Counted from the stretch's first letter, positions 1 to 10,635 are shown. The stretch: DNA of 64,000 bases from Saccopteryx bilineata (GCF_036850765.1 NC_089493.1:17485632-17549631); one strand, 5' to 3'. Numbers and translations: made by a program. The notes: a model not told the origin generated them from the sequence alone.

Positions 1-311
1 GGATTAAGGATTCTTTGAAACTATTTTATTTCAGTAGTGAAAAGAGAATGATTAATTTTCTTTAGATGCACAATTAGAAATTATTTTAAAGATCTTCAAG
101 GATTAGTGATTAATGAACAATAAGGTGTAAGAAATGTCAGTCCTGCCTGATTTGTTTCAATGTGCTCACAAGGTGTTATTGTTTTTACGAACTTATTGCT
201 AATTGACACAGATGTTATCAAAAACACTTTCAGCATTGCCTCAGCCTCACTGTTCATGAACGTTGAACAATTGCAGCATCTACTTCTCATCATGATTCCT
301 TGCACTTCAAG

Positions 312-452
312 GAATTTTATTTATTGATTTTAGAAAAGGAAGAAGGAAGAGAGAAACACTTACCTGCTGGCCCACCCACTCATGCACTCAGTATTGGACA
401 CCAAATGTGCCTTGACTTGGACCAAACTTGCAACCTTGGTGTATTGGGATAA
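312..452 (-). mobile_element. Degraded tRNA-derived SINE (VES-like, family II)
   Basis: The stretch matches, with many changes, the clearer minus-strand SINE at 59228-59430. Both have an A/G-rich 'gagagaa' body, then 'atgcactcag', then 'gtgcc.tgac.tgg', then 'caacttgcaaccttggtgt'. The tRNA-like 5' end beyond about 452 is not recognisable and no target duplication is visible, so this is an old copy. Family assignment is by my own comparison within the window. Confidence 0.6.
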
Positions 453-1199
453 TGTGAACTCTTAGGCTTAGAACTGTTACATACTTTAGAAAAATATGGG
501 CTATACAGTAACCTCAGTAAACATTGGTGGTTATTATTATTAATATAGTAATACAATAATAAATATTAATATGATTGTAATTAGTACAATAGATATCTTT
601 TAAAGTTTTGTTCCTACGATTACATTCTTAATTTGCTTACAATAGTTTTTGCTTGCGGTGTTCAACTGATGCATAAATTTCCATAAATCCTGCATTAATT
701 AGTACAAAAACATTTTACCTCATACAAATCACTTCAAGTCAACTTTAGTTGGTGTGATCATTCTATTAATTTCTATTTCTAAGAGCGACTTGAAATTGAA
801 TCCAAGCTGTTAAAGATTTATAAATATTTCTTCATTTCCATGCATTTTTTATTGTAGAAATATCCGAAAATAAATAAAGGAAAAATATGGCTTATAAATA
901 TTGCTAGATGCCTCATTAATATTTTTCATGCAAAATTTCATCTTATTGTATGCATAAACATTTTAAGAAATGGACTTAAACAAAAGTAGCATCATATTTT
1001 ATGTATTATTTGTTCATGCATTTCTAAAAGAGTACATTTTAAATGTTTATGTTTTTATTTTATCAGTTTGTTTAATTATGTGCTCCTTGAAACATAAAAA
1101 GATTGGCTGCCTTTCCAACCAAAGTATAGGCACCATTTCATCAGGAGAAGAAGAAAAAAATAAAAAGGATGATGCTTTACTTTTAAATCATCCAATGTG
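453..1199. other. AT-rich sequence without recognised features
   Basis: Very AT-rich, with no repeat family, exon or RNA gene that I recognise. Short open frames here have no family resemblance. It may be ordinary non-coding DNA or very old decayed repeats. Confidence 0.5.
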
Positions 1200-1560
1200 A
1201 CCTTCCAGGATTTCTCAGGGAATGAAAAGAATCAGGTGCACCATTCTCCCGGTGATCTTTGAGGGAAGACAGTGAGTAAGTGTTACCCGGAGCTGCCCGA
1301 TGGCATGCTTTAATGATAACTGCTTCTTTAATTATGCATAGTGGCAATGATATATTTGAATAGCAGCAAAAGGGAAGTCAAGTAACACTTCATCTACTTT
1401 AATTATGTATTATTCAGGAAGAATGATTTCCCTAACGAGAACTCGAGCCCAGAATTGCAGCTTCGTGCCATTAGCGCGGCGGCTTCACCCGCTGCTCCGC
1501 TCCCAAACATTCAGGTGGTCAGATATACTTCAACACCATACTGTAAAAGGCTCTTTTTTA
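1200..1560. promoter_or_regulatory. Candidate conserved non-coding element
   Basis: This block is free of recognisable repeats. It has several TAATTA/TTTAATTATG homeodomain-type words (about 1329-1337 and 1399-1407) and a local CpG-bearing segment at 1440-1505 (gcgcggcgg) inside an otherwise AT-rich neighbourhood. The pattern resembles developmental enhancers, but that is inference. Cross-species alignment would decide. Confidence 0.3.
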
Positions 1561-1739
1561 ACTGACAAGTGAAGGGAAATTGTGCCAACATTTCTTTCCT
1601 TTTCTTTTTTTTTCCCCCCTTAAATTTGTTGCTGCCTCACGCTCTGCAGACAATACACCCATCCTTCAACGGTACAGCTTCAATATAATTGTCCTTCCTT
1701 TTATTCCTCTCTTTTACATCTTTGTTTTGAAAGGCAATG

Positions 1740-1925
1740 GTGTGTAGATAAAAGCTTAGGAGGAAGATAGTGAATTAAATTTGAGCTCTTTCATTTGCTT
1801 GCTGTGTGACCTTGGATGAGTTACTTAACCTGCCTAATTCTCAGTGTTCTAATTTGTAAACTAGAGATGCAGATTTCAAAAAAGTAATTTGGTTGTGACA
1901 TTTGAATAATAAGCACAAAGATCAT
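1740..1925 (+). repeat. MIR SINE relic
   Basis: The segment carries the MIR core 'gctgtgtgaccttggatgag' at 1800-1819, followed by the typical 'ttacttaacctgcct..aattctcagt' and 'taatttgtaaactagagatg'. MIR elements are ancient mammal-wide tRNA-derived SINEs and are not mobile today. Confidence 0.85.
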
Positions 1926-2597
1926 CTGTCACCCTATGCCGTCTCACTATATCTTGCTTTTCTTTTTTCTTTTTCTATTGTGTTGTATTTTCTCCATATT
2001 TTGTTGTATACTTGTCACATATTTTAGATTTTCTCATCTCTTTTGCATTCATTATTTCCAGAACAATCTCAGCTGCATAAGATATGACAGGGCCCATCCG
2101 GCTTATCCTTGTCTTTTTTTTTTTCTTTTTTTCATCTTTACATTTATTTTCTTTCAAATTGAACATGTTTTTTTCTTTGGAAAAATTCTGAAAAGTTTAC
2201 ATAGAAATGCATTAAAAATAGTTCCACCTCAGCACCTGATCAACCTAATTTATTTTCCACCTTCCCAGGGTGATGGTTACAGACTTGATATATAACATAT
2301 TCTTATGCATTTCCAACTTTAACTGACATCACCTTCCAGCAAAGTTTTCTTAACTTACCCTGAGCAATGTCCTTCCTTGTCATGAAGCAGACTGCAATCC
2401 ACCAAATACCTTATGACCCAGGACTGCCTGGGCCGCACCACACTGTTTGTTAGATTAATTAAGATCTGTTCTAATAAAATCATTTTGGTCATCACAGTGA
2501 TGTTGGTTGGCCACATCTAGTTGTTTGGTAACTTCTCAAATGTATTTCAAAATGCCATCTTAAGACCCTTTCCTTTGTTGTGTTAGCTATTGCACCT
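1926..2597. other. Pyrimidine-rich sequence, nothing identified
   Basis: T- and C-rich on the plus strand (strong runs at 1960-2000 and 2108-2160). Open frames across it owe their length to low complexity. I see no known repeat or exon. Confidence 0.45.
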
Positions 2598-2614
2598 TTC
2601 CTCATACCATTTTT

Positions 2615-2953
2615 TTTTTTCTTTCTGAAGCTGGAAACGGGGAGAGACAGTCAGACTCCCGCATGCACCCGACCGGGATCTACCCGGCACGCCCACCAGG
2701 GGGCGATGCTCTGCCGCGACCAGAGCCACTCTAGCGCCTGGGCAGAGGCAAAGGAGTCATCCCCACTGCCCGGGCCATCTTTGCTCCAATGGAGCCTTGG
2801 CTGCGGGAGGGGAAGAGAGAGACAGAGAGGAAGGGGGGGGGGGGAGGGTAGAGAAGCAAATAGGCGCTTGTCCTATGTGTCCTGGCCGGGAATCTAACCC
2901 GAGTCCCCCCGCACGCCAGGCCGACGCTCTACCGCTGAGCCAACCGGCCAGGG
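2615..2953 (-). mobile_element. Large tRNA-derived bat SINE (family I), full length
   Basis: On the minus strand it reads from a tRNA-like head (ccctggccggttggctcagc, about 2953 down to 2890), through the 'gctcctccattggagc' type body, to a T-rich tail on the plus strand at 2615-2625. It is flanked by a perfect 17-bp target duplication 'ttcctcataccattttt' at 2598-2614 and 2954-2970, so insertion was by L1-type target-primed reverse transcription. The G-run at 2835-2845 is a local expansion. The head keeps pol III A-box and B-box-like words. Confidence 0.95.
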
Positions 2954-3152
2954 TTCCTCATACCATTTTTAACAGAACTAAGATGCCCTGTTGAAAGTCA
3001 GACCACTGGGTCTGGGGCCACCTCTCCTACCAACTCACTGTTTACCCCATCTCTGGGTTGTGGAGAGAGGTCTTAGGCTGAATCTCTGAGTTCTTCACCT
3101 TTGATCTCTTTCCTGGCAGAAATCCACCTACTGAAAAACAAAAATCTTTCAG

Positions 3153-3384
3153 GCCCTGGCAGGTGGCTCAGTGGATAGAGCATCGGCTTGGATATGGAAG
3201 TCCAGAGTTCCATTCCCAGTCAGGGCAAAAGGGAGAAATGACCGTCTACTTCTCCCCCTCCTCCCCCATCTCCTCCTTTTACCTTCCTGCAGCCAGTGGC
3301 TCGATAGGTTCAAGTGTGGCGCTGGGCGCTGAGATAGCTCCCTTGGAGTACATCAACATCAGGGACTTAAAATAGTTCAGTACT
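3153..3384 (+). mobile_element. Older family I SINE, 5' part (interrupted)
   Basis: Starts with 'ggccctggcaggtggctcag' and is the older subtype, whose body reads 'gtgctgagatagctcc' and ends in 'aatagttcagta', unlike the younger copies. It is split by the insertion at 3385-3781 and resumes at 3796. Substitutions in the pol III box region suggest it is well decayed. Confidence 0.85.
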
Positions 3385-3781
3385 GGCCCTGGTCGGTTGG
3401 CTCAGTGGTAGAGCATCGGCCTAGCGTGCGGAGGACCCGGGTTCGATTCCCGGCCAGGGCACACAGGAGAAGCGCCCATTTGCTTCTCCACCCCTCCGCC
3501 GCGCTTTCCCTCTCTGTCTCTCTCTTCCCCTCCCGCAGCCAAGGCTCCATTGGAGCAAAGATGGCCCGGGCGCTGGGGATGGCTCTGTGGCCGCTGCCTC
3601 AGGTGCTAGAGTAGCTCTGGTCGCAACATAGCGACGCCCTGGAGGGGCAGAGCATCGCCCCCTGGTGGGCAGAGCGTGGCCCCATGGTGGGCGTGCCGGG
3701 TGGATCCCGGTCGGGCGCATGCGGGAGTCTGTCTGACTGTCTCTCCCTGTTTCCAGCTTCAGAAAAATGGAAGAAAAAAAA
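3385..3781 (+). mobile_element. Younger family I SINE nested in an older SINE
   Basis: A complete copy from 'ggccctggtcggttggctca' to a poly(A) tail ending at 3781. The target duplication is 'aatagttcagtact' at 3371-3384 and 'aatagctcagtact' at 3782-3795, one mismatch in 14. The body contains a partial internal repeat of the 'ggggcagagcatcgccccctgg' unit (about 3643-3690). The host sequence is itself a SINE, giving a clear relative age. Confidence 0.95.
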
Positions 3782-3795
3782 AATAGCTCAGTACT

Positions 3796-3893
3796 CGAGC
3801 ATCGGCCCCAGATAGAAGTTACCAGGTAGATCCTGGTTGGGGTGCATGTGGGAGTCTGCCTGTCTCCCTTCCTCTCACCTAAAAAAAATTAAT
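3796..3893 (+). mobile_element. Older family I SINE, 3' part
   Basis: Continuation of the element at 3153-3384: 'cgagcatcggccccagat', then 'gttgg.tgcatgtgggagtc', then a short A-rich tail 'aaaaaaaattaataa'. The reading matches the 3' end of the related old copy at 30091-30460. Confidence 0.85.
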
Positions 3894-4774
3894 AATCTGC
3901 CTTTAAAATCAAAACAGTTTATCCATTTTCTCTTTCCTTCTTCTTTTTGCCATCCACTTTAATCTTCAACCCAGCCCACTCTCTTCTGTTCATGGACACT
4001 ACGAGATGTTTATAGAGGAAGTCATTATTTTAGCCTTGACCTCCTTTTCTTTTTCCTTCACTCTGATGCTGTCAGTACAATCAGGCCTCAGTTTGCTCTC
4101 TGATTTGTGCTCCAATCTCTCATCATTGTCCCCCCTATCCCTGCATTGCTCTCTTTAAGTAGATTTGAAACTGAAAATATCTAGGCTGCTTTTAATTATT
4201 TCAGCTTCGTTCCTTCTTCTCAGAGTCCTTCCTCCAGAACTGTCTTCTCCCTGCACTCGCATTCACGGAGCACAGTATCTCTTCCTAATTTCTTCTTCTT
4301 TTTATTTTTTAGGACTTGTATTTCATTTATTATGAACTTAAATTTTTTTTGGTTCTCCTTCCTTTTATTTATATAGTCATAACTTTGTTCTCTCTCTTAT
4401 TCCCTTTCTTTCCTTTCTCTTCCAAATTTATGTCCCTAATGTGAACAGCCTGCTTCTCTTGGCAGGAGCTCTGTTATTTCTTCTTTCTATACCAATTGAT
4501 CATCACTATATATTTCATCTGCTTTGTTTTTCTTCTTTCTTTCTTCACTATAACCTGAAATTATTCTCTTTTAATATTCTCTTCATCTTACCTGAAGGTA
4601 AGTTTTTGTTGCCTTCTCCCTCGAAGAGTCCCTGAATAATTTGTCCGTCCATTGGTAGTCTGGAGCGAAGGTTACTTTAATTATGTACCTCCCTTTTATC
4701 CTGATGTGCTTTTAGAGATTTGCATAGATGTACAAATATAATCTTTCATCACAATGGTTGTGAAAGGTACGATA
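3894..4774. other. Pyrimidine-rich non-coding stretch
   Basis: CT-rich on the plus strand, with no recognised repeat. Weak resemblance to decayed L2 cannot be excluded. No supported exon. Confidence 0.4.
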
Positions 4775-4777
4775 ATA

Positions 4778-4990
4778 GCAGCAGAAGCTAATATTTATTG
4801 AATGCTTACTATTTTATTGTGTTCACTAATATTTATTTTGATCTTAATGCCGGTCTTTCGGCATAGTGTTTTACCTGGCAAAACTCCCTGAAGCACGTAC
4901 AGTTAACTCTTCAAATTATATAGTAAAAAGCCATTTTGAAGATGAAACTGAGTAGGTTAGGGTCTAATTTGCTGAAGGTCAACACATGCA
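4778..4990 (-). repeat. MIR-like relic
   Basis: Reads like a minus-strand MIR: 'gctaatatttattgaatgct' near 4788, then, after diverged middle sequence, 'gatgaaactgag..ggtctaatttgctgaaggtcaacaca' at the end. The centre contains material not typical of MIR, so it may be two fragments. Confidence 0.55.
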
Positions 4991-5098
4991 AAAGTGAACT
5001 CATCAAAGTGTCTCAGAGACCCCCTGCTCCAGCTGGGAGCATGATGTGCTGAAGAGAAGGGCTCAGTTTTTGCCAGAGTTTCTGATAAGTCAAGATAC

Positions 5099-5242
5099 CA
5101 AGGGACTTGGACAGTTGGCTCAGTGGTAGAGTGTTGGCCTGGAGTGTGGAAGTTCTGGGTTTGATTCCCAGTCTGGGCACAGAGGAGAAGCAACCATCTA
5201 CTTCTCCACCCCTCCCCAACCTTGTCTCTCTCCTCTCCTCTC

Positions 5243-5286
<44 letters not shown>

Positions 5287-5513
5287 CCTCCCACTACCCC
5301 AGGCTTGGTTCAAGCAAAGTTGGCCCTGGGCACTGAGGATGGCTCCATGGCCTAGCCTGAGGTGCTAAAATAGCTTGCTTGCCAAGCAAAAGAGCAGTGG
5401 CCCAGATAGGCAGAGCATCACCTGGTAGGGGGGGTTGCCAGGTGGATACCAGTCGGGGCATATGTGGGAGTCTATTTCTGCCTCCTCACCTCTCACTTAA
5501 TTAAAAAAAAAAA
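5099..5513 (+). mobile_element. Older family I SINE with expanded pyrimidine tract
   Basis: Head 'gacttggacagttggctcag', B-box-like 'gggtttgattccc', older-type body and A-tail at about 5501-5514. The internal pyrimidine segment at 5221-5283 has expanded into (TCTCC)n then (TC)n. A possible weak target duplication is 'aagatacc' before and 'aagacacc' after. Confidence 0.85.
5221..5283. repeat. (TCTCC)n/(TC)n simple repeat inside a SINE
   Basis: Five-base units grade into a pure TC dinucleotide run. It arose from the pyrimidine-rich linker of the surrounding SINE and is likely length-variable. Confidence 0.9.
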
Positions 5514-6254
5514 AAGACACCTAAAAATCCAAAGATTTGGAATGTTAGATTTCCCATTAGAAAAGTTGCATCTAATATTTTTTTAAAATTTTAAATATTC
5601 CAGCAAACCAAAGACATCTGTGTGCATAATTCATGGGTTTCTGCTGGAAGCTTCTCATGTAAAAAGAACGTGCTTTCCTGAGTGACTGTGGTCTGACCAC
5701 CAAACTTAGAGAGAGCACTTATGCCAGTTCATATACCACTCTCGGGTTTATTAGGTCACATTGCATTTTTGATGAAAGTAATCAAACTATTCAACTACAT
5801 GTGCAGCAACAGGTAACACTGTTGTTTCAAACTTCTCTCTTTGGCTGTTCTTCCTTCCAGTATAGGTTGTTTCTCTCCCGACCTTTTGTTAACTTTTCTC
5901 TTACTATGTGGTATAACTAAAAGACAGGCACTAGGTAAGACAGGAAGCAGAGTCACTACAGATATAAACTCACATACTAATTTAAGGGATAGAACTTTAC
6001 AAAACCTGTTTAAGCTACTTGTATATGATCCCGTTTCATGCCTCCCCCAGCATGCACTGAATATATGGTATACCACATCTTGAATTTTCTACTTATTATT
6101 TCCTAGTTATTTAAAGCTAGTTTTTATCTATGTCTGTAATATAATATAATACAGTCTGTTTTTATTACTGTGTATGGTTGATGAAAATGTTGTTCTTTAT
6201 GTAGAGTTCTACAGAATTTATTTTGCTCTGTGGGTACATTTAAGTTATCTCTGT
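5514..6254. other. AT-rich sequence, nothing identified
   Basis: No repeat family or exon is recognised. The overlapping plus and minus open frames at 5795-6083 have no family resemblance and look accidental. Confidence 0.4.
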
Positions 6255-6440
6255 AAAATCCATGTTCACCGCTGCATACTATTCCACTGTATGGATATGC
6301 CTAAAACTTTATTAAAGGAGTTCAATTTTACTGATTAACACTTATTTTATTTTTATACTTTATATGTGCAACGTTGCTAGAAATATTTGTGTGCCTGTCT
6401 CCTGGTGTCCATGTACAAAAGTTTTTCTTGACTATGAACT
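6255..6440 (-). mobile_element. Old L1 3' end fragment (tentative)
   Basis: Words such as 'gcatactattccactgtatgg' and, after a diverged stretch, 'caacgttgctagaaatatttgtgtgcc' and 'ccatgtacaaaagtttttct' follow the order found in antisense 3' regions of old mammalian L1s. Divergence is high, so family is uncertain. Confidence 0.45.
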
Positions 6441-6469
6441 CAGTAATGAAAAGGCTCAATCTTAAAATT

Positions 6470-6615
6470 TTATTACTCAGAGAAAGGCTCACAGATCAAG
6501 AGTAGTCTATATCTGGTTACTTGTTATCAGTGCAGAGTTATGGATCCCATCCCAGTTATTGAGTCAGAATCTACATTTTAACCAGATCCAGGATTCCATG
6601 ATAGGTTTCCTGAGA
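6470..6615. repeat. hAT-Charlie MITE fragment (tentative)
   Basis: Contains 'ttgagtcagaatctacattt' followed by 'taaccagatccaggattcc', which resembles the central part of MER5A-type non-autonomous hAT elements. Terminal repeats are not clear. Confidence 0.45.
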
Positions 6616-6801
6616 CAATCTCTCTATTTTAGACAATTATTTACTTATGCAACAAAACGATTTAAGGAGGAACATCCTCTACAAAAAGCTTGCAACTGAG
6701 AAAATTCAGCCTATGGTTCCTCTGTACATTTTACCATCAAAACAGAAAAGAGGTCGCCTGGGGTTCTACTGTTTCATTGTTTATTTTCACTGGGACCTCT
6801 G

Positions 6802-7037
6802 GAGCTCCATTCCACAGAGACCTCTTCCTGTTGGAGACCCATTTATCTCTTAAAAACTCACCTGGGCAGAAATAAAAACAGCTCCATGAGCTCTGTCTCT
6901 CACTTCTGTGCTCCTAACTCATCCATAACTTTGACCAGCTCTTGGGATACAGGCTCATCCTTGATTCCTATGACCACTTCTTCCCCTGCCCCCTTTTCCA
7001 CCTGATGTCTTAGGATGAGAGGCAGACCCCTGGCCTT
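6802..7037 (+). repeat. Direct duplication, copy 1
   Basis: About 236 bp, nearly identical to 7831-8073. Copy 1 lacks an insertion of roughly 10 bases ('ggtccacagga' region) found in copy 2 and differs by a handful of substitutions. The similarity stops abruptly at the 'ggcctt' end, and more gradually on the left. I do not recognise it as a known repeat family. Confidence 0.85.
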
Positions 7038-7249
7038 TCACCTGGAAATTGATATAAATGTACATCAATTTCCCCAACGGGCCATTGCATGTAGATGATA
7101 TCTTGGTCCACGTCTCTGGCAAAAGATGGGCTGTCCTTCATACCAACCCAATAAAAAACATAAAGTTGATTAACACTGTTTTCCTTTTGACACACTTTAT
7201 GTTTTCCCAGCATGTATTCTTTGGTTATAGATAAAGGTAATTTACTTAC

Positions 7250-7370
7250 TATCAATTCTAACTTACATACGGGAAAACTGAGACAGAGAACTCTTTCATA
7301 TCTCTCCAGGATGACACAAGTAGCTACCGACTGGTCAGGAGCAAGAACTTAAATTTTATTTCCAGTCCAT
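7250..7370 (-). repeat. MIR relic
   Basis: Minus-strand MIR words are visible: 'acgggaaaactgagacagag' near 7267, then 'gatgacacaagtagctac'. Ends are indistinct. Confidence 0.55.
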
Positions 7371-7448
7371 AGAAGAAGAGTCAGAAATCGAGATTACTCT
7401 GATATTCACTCTCAGGAAAACAAAAAATGTCCTATTGTTGCTTTAAAG

Positions 7449-7487
7449 TAAAATAATAATGATGATGATAATAATAAAAATAATAGC
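7449..7487. repeat. AAT/GAT trinucleotide-rich microsatellite
   Basis: A short impure run of AAT and GAT units (aataataatgatgatgat and similar). Confidence 0.8.
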
Positions 7488-7830
7488 TAATCTAACAGTG
7501 CAGAACTCTAAAATATTTGAGCTTAGGGATTAATCATTTCACTAATTTTACCCTAAAGGGAATCTTCCTTTCTTTCCCAACTAGCTGCCTCTGCCTTTGT
7601 CTTCCTATTAATACTACTGTCATCTTGACTCACAGGTTCCGAAGGAGGGAAAAAGAGAACAATCAGAGGAAAGAGAATGTCTAGCTTTCAGATAAGGTTT
7701 TATGATGACTTTCTGTGCCCTGTCTGATAAGATGTGTAAAATTAACACTTTTATTTTTCCTATGTGAAGTTCTTTTAACACTTACTTCACGGATATTTGT
7801 GATTTCTCTTTTTAGCCACTGTTTTTTCCA

Positions 7831-8073
7831 GAACTCCATTCCACAGAGACCTCTTCCTGTTGGAGATCCATTTATCTCTTAAAAACTCACCTGGGCAGAA
7901 ATAAAAACAGCTCCATGAGCTCTGTCTCTCACTTCTGGTCCACAGGAGCTCCTAACTCATCCATAACTTTGACCAGCTCTTGGGAGACAGGCTCATCCTT
8001 GATTCCTATGACCACTTCTTCCCCAGCCCCTTTTCCCCCGATGTCTTAGGATGAGAGGCAGAACCCTGGCCTT
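7831..8073 (+). repeat. Direct duplication, copy 2
   Basis: Second copy of the unit at 6802-7037, about 1,030 bp downstream in the same orientation. The unique sequence between the copies (7038-7830) is not repeated, so this is not a simple tandem duplication of the whole interval. Confidence 0.85.
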
Positions 8074-8197
8074 CATGTCCTCCGCAATCAGAGAAAGACC
8101 TGAACCCCTTCTCCCCGGATGAACAGAATGAGCAGAAGAGGGAAGAACACTTCTAGGGAGGTGGGTAAATTTCCAATATAAAACATTAGTCTTTTTT

Positions 8198-8233
8198 AAC
8201 AAACAAACAAACAAACAAAAATAAAATAAAAAT
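8198..8233. repeat. (AAAC)n short repeat
   Basis: Several AAAC units followed by AAAAT-rich sequence. No attached retroposon head is visible. Confidence 0.75.
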
Positions 8234-8554
8234 CTACCTCAAGTCCTCTTCTTGTCCACATTCTGCGACCTTCATACCCTCCTTGTGAGTGAGGATCTGA
8301 AGTGTTATGAGACAGATTATTAAAAGGCCATTTTGAAAATCTGAATTCTGCCCTTGTGCTGTATTTTGGTAACTAGTATCCGTCATACTATGGTTGGCAT
8401 ATTAAGTTGGCAGAGAAACTGACTCTTTAGTTTTACATCCTTAGTTTACACATAAAACCCATATTGTGTGAGCTTTCTCAACTTTGTAAAAATGTATTTT
8501 ATCCTGTGGAAGGAGAAACGGAAGAAGAGACTAAGGTAGGGAGAATTTGGCAGA

Positions 8555-8765
8555 CTGAGCACTTGCCATGTGTCTCAAGTGTTAGGTGCTCCGCCATTTT
8601 AAAGCCCCTGTCTTCTTAGTTGCTTCATTAATTCAAAGAGAGTTTATTGTCTCTTTCATCATGATAAGTAAGCTGAGGCTTAGATGATGTTTTGTGCCCA
8701 GGTGACATTGCTGATGAATAGAAAAGCAAGGCTTGAACATCTTCCTCTGCCTGACTACTAAGCCT
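8555..8765 (-). repeat. MIR relic
   Basis: Follows the minus-strand MIR order: 'gagcacttgccatgtgtctc', 'gttaggtgctccgcc', later 'agtaagctgaggcttag' and 'gtgacattgctgatgaatag'. Confidence 0.65.
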
Positions 8766-8819
8766 GAGTTAAATGATATCTCATTTATACTACTGTTTAT
8801 TAGAATAAAATAATTTAAT

Positions 8820-8985
8820 CCTGGCTGGATAGCTTGGTTGGTTGGAGCATCATCTTAATAGGCAAAAGTTGCCGGTTCAATCTGTAGTCAGAGCACATAC
8901 AGGAACAGATCGATGCTTCTCTGTATGTGAGTCTCTGCTTTCTTCTCTCTCTGTAAAATCAATCAATAAATAAAAAATATAAATT
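8820..8985 (+). mobile_element. tRNA-derived SINE (family II)
   Basis: Head 'cctggctggatagcttggtt' then 'ggttcaatctgtagtcagag', a pyrimidine-rich body, and an A-rich tail with AATC/AATA units. About 165 bp and diverged. No clear target duplication. Confidence 0.8.
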
Positions 8986-9084
8986 TTAAATAATAAAATA
9001 ATTTAAAACCTGTTGTCCATCACCACTCTTTCTCATGCTGAGGACATGCTCTGGATCCAACCAATAAGCTCAAATCCAAGCTTG

Positions 9085-9300
9085 CACACATGACCTTGAG
9101 TTAGTTACTTATTCTCTGTGCTTCAATTTTTCATCTGTAAATATAGGAATAAAAAGAACATTACCTGCACCATAAGATTTTTAATGGTTGCTTAAAAAAT
9201 ACTTTGTACCAGCTTTCGTGGGAAGTGGGTGACTGAAACACTTCAGGCTGTTATGCCAGAAGCCATAGGGCTTTTATGAGGATTAAATAGGTTAACATCT
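9085..9300 (+). repeat. MIR relic
   Basis: Contains 'catgaccttgagttagttac', 'catctgtaaatataggaata' and later 'gaggattaaataggttaaca', in the normal MIR order but with an extra segment between. Confidence 0.65.
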
Positions 9301-9339
9301 GTATATTTAATAGTGGAAGAAAGAGTAAAAAGAAATATA

Positions 9340-9440
9340 ATTAGACTTTCAATCAGAATCCATGACATTTGAATTGAAATCCTTTAACTACCAACTGTGA
9401 CCTTGAGAGAGTCTCCTAAATGACTGTGAGGAAGCAAAAT
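9340..9440 (+). repeat. Second MIR fragment
   Basis: Contains 'catttgaattgaaatccttt' and 'aactgtgaccttgagagagt', the front half of a MIR. It lies just beyond the tail of the previous one. Confidence 0.5.
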
Positions 9441-9757
9441 ATCCCCTTTCCATTTCTTTAGGACGATGTCACCTCTTGAACATGGTGCTCTGCACAGTGA
9501 AAAGGTGAGCATCCTGCATGCAATCAAAGGAAAGACAAAGTCATGGATCTCTCCCCCCTACCCGGCCACACACTGACACTGCCATTCCAGGACCATATTT
9601 GCACTTAGCGTCCATGATCTCAGTAAATCACTGGGAAGTCATAAAGGCCATGATCTTCTGCAGTGGTCCATGCACACTGACTGCAACAAATGATTTGGCT
9701 GTAAAAAGAGACTCATGTAGTCCTGGCTGAACATTAATTAACATTTGGTGCTGTTTA

Positions 9758-10096
9758 CTGTTGTTGTTTGTTTGTTTGACAGAGACAGAGATAGAGTCAG
9801 AGAGAGGAACAGATAGGGACAGACAAACAGGAAAGGAGAGAGATGAAAAGCATCAATTCTTCTTTGTGGCTCCTTAGTTGTTCATTAATTGCTTTCTCAT
9901 ATATGCCTTGATCTGGGGGAGGGGCTACAGCAGACCGAGTGACCCCTTTCTCAAGCCAGAGACCTTGGGCTCAAGCTGGTGAGCCTTGCTTAAACCAGAT
10001 GAGCCCACACTTAAGCTGGCCACCTCAGGGTTTTGAACCTGGGTCCTCCATGGTCCAATCCAACGCTCTGTCCACTATGCCACCACCTGGTCAGGC
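9758..10096 (-). mobile_element. tRNA-derived SINE (family III) with internal repeat modules
   Basis: On the minus strand: head 'gcctgaccaggtggtggcat', then modules ending in 'cttgagc', then 'cacaaagaagaattgatgct' and a pyrimidine tail. Target duplication 'tggtgctgttta' at 9746-9757 and 10097-10108 is perfect over 12 bp. The internal modules of about 21 bp are the same unit seen in greater number at 29690-29870. Confidence 0.92.
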
Positions 10097-10323
10097 TGGT
10101 GCTGTTTAAAGTGTAGGGAGAGAAAACTCCTCATTAATATCTGTGAGCGTGTTAGCACTCCTGAACACAAATCAGGAGGAGAGATGTAGTATGCTTAAAG
10201 AGCTAATTTTATGAGCTATAAATTATTTTTGAAATTAAAGATCTGGAAGGAAAGAAATATTTCCCCAACACATTAGTTTTATTGATCAAAATCTGAAGCT
10301 GTTTCTTAAAAAGGAATGATGCT

Positions 10324-10635
10324 GCCTGACCAGGTGGTGGCGAAGTGGATAGAGCATCAGATTGGAATGCAGAGGACCCAGGTTTGAAACCCGGAGGTCC
10401 CCAGTGTGAATGCAGGCTTATCTGGTTTGAGCAAGGCTCACCAGCTTGAGCCTAAGGTCGCTGGCTTGAGCAAAGAGTCACTTGGTCTGCTGTAGCCCAC
10501 TGGTCAAGGCACATATGAGAAATCAATCAATGAACAACTAAGGTGCCACAACAAAGAATTGATGCTTCTCATCTCTCTCCCTTCCTATCTCTCTGTCCCT
10601 ATTGGTCCTTCTCTCTGTCTATGTCTCTGTCACAA
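10324..10635 (+). mobile_element. Family III SINE, first of a serial pair
   Basis: Head 'gcctgaccaggtggtggcga', about three 21-bp 'cttgagc' modules, 'cacaacaaagaattgatgct', pyrimidine body and A-tail. Target duplication 'aaaaaggaatgatgct' at 10308-10323 and 'aaaaaggaatggtgct' at 10636-10651. A second SINE begins immediately at 10652. Confidence 0.93.

Noticed and set aside
3385..3461. Genuine tRNA gene
   Set aside because: The cloverleaf-like head is followed by a SINE body, poly(A) tail and target duplication, and recurs at many sites, so it is a SINE head rather than a tRNA gene.
7050..7110. Possible retroviral RT 'VDD'-like motif in the plus-strand translation between the duplicated units
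   Set aside because: Only a few residues match, the aromatic residue of the motif is absent and no surrounding RT motifs are present.
6802..8073. The two 240-bp direct repeats as LTRs of a small retrovirus-like element
   Set aside because: No TG...CA ends, no primer-binding site or polypurine tract beside the copies, and no flanking target duplication.
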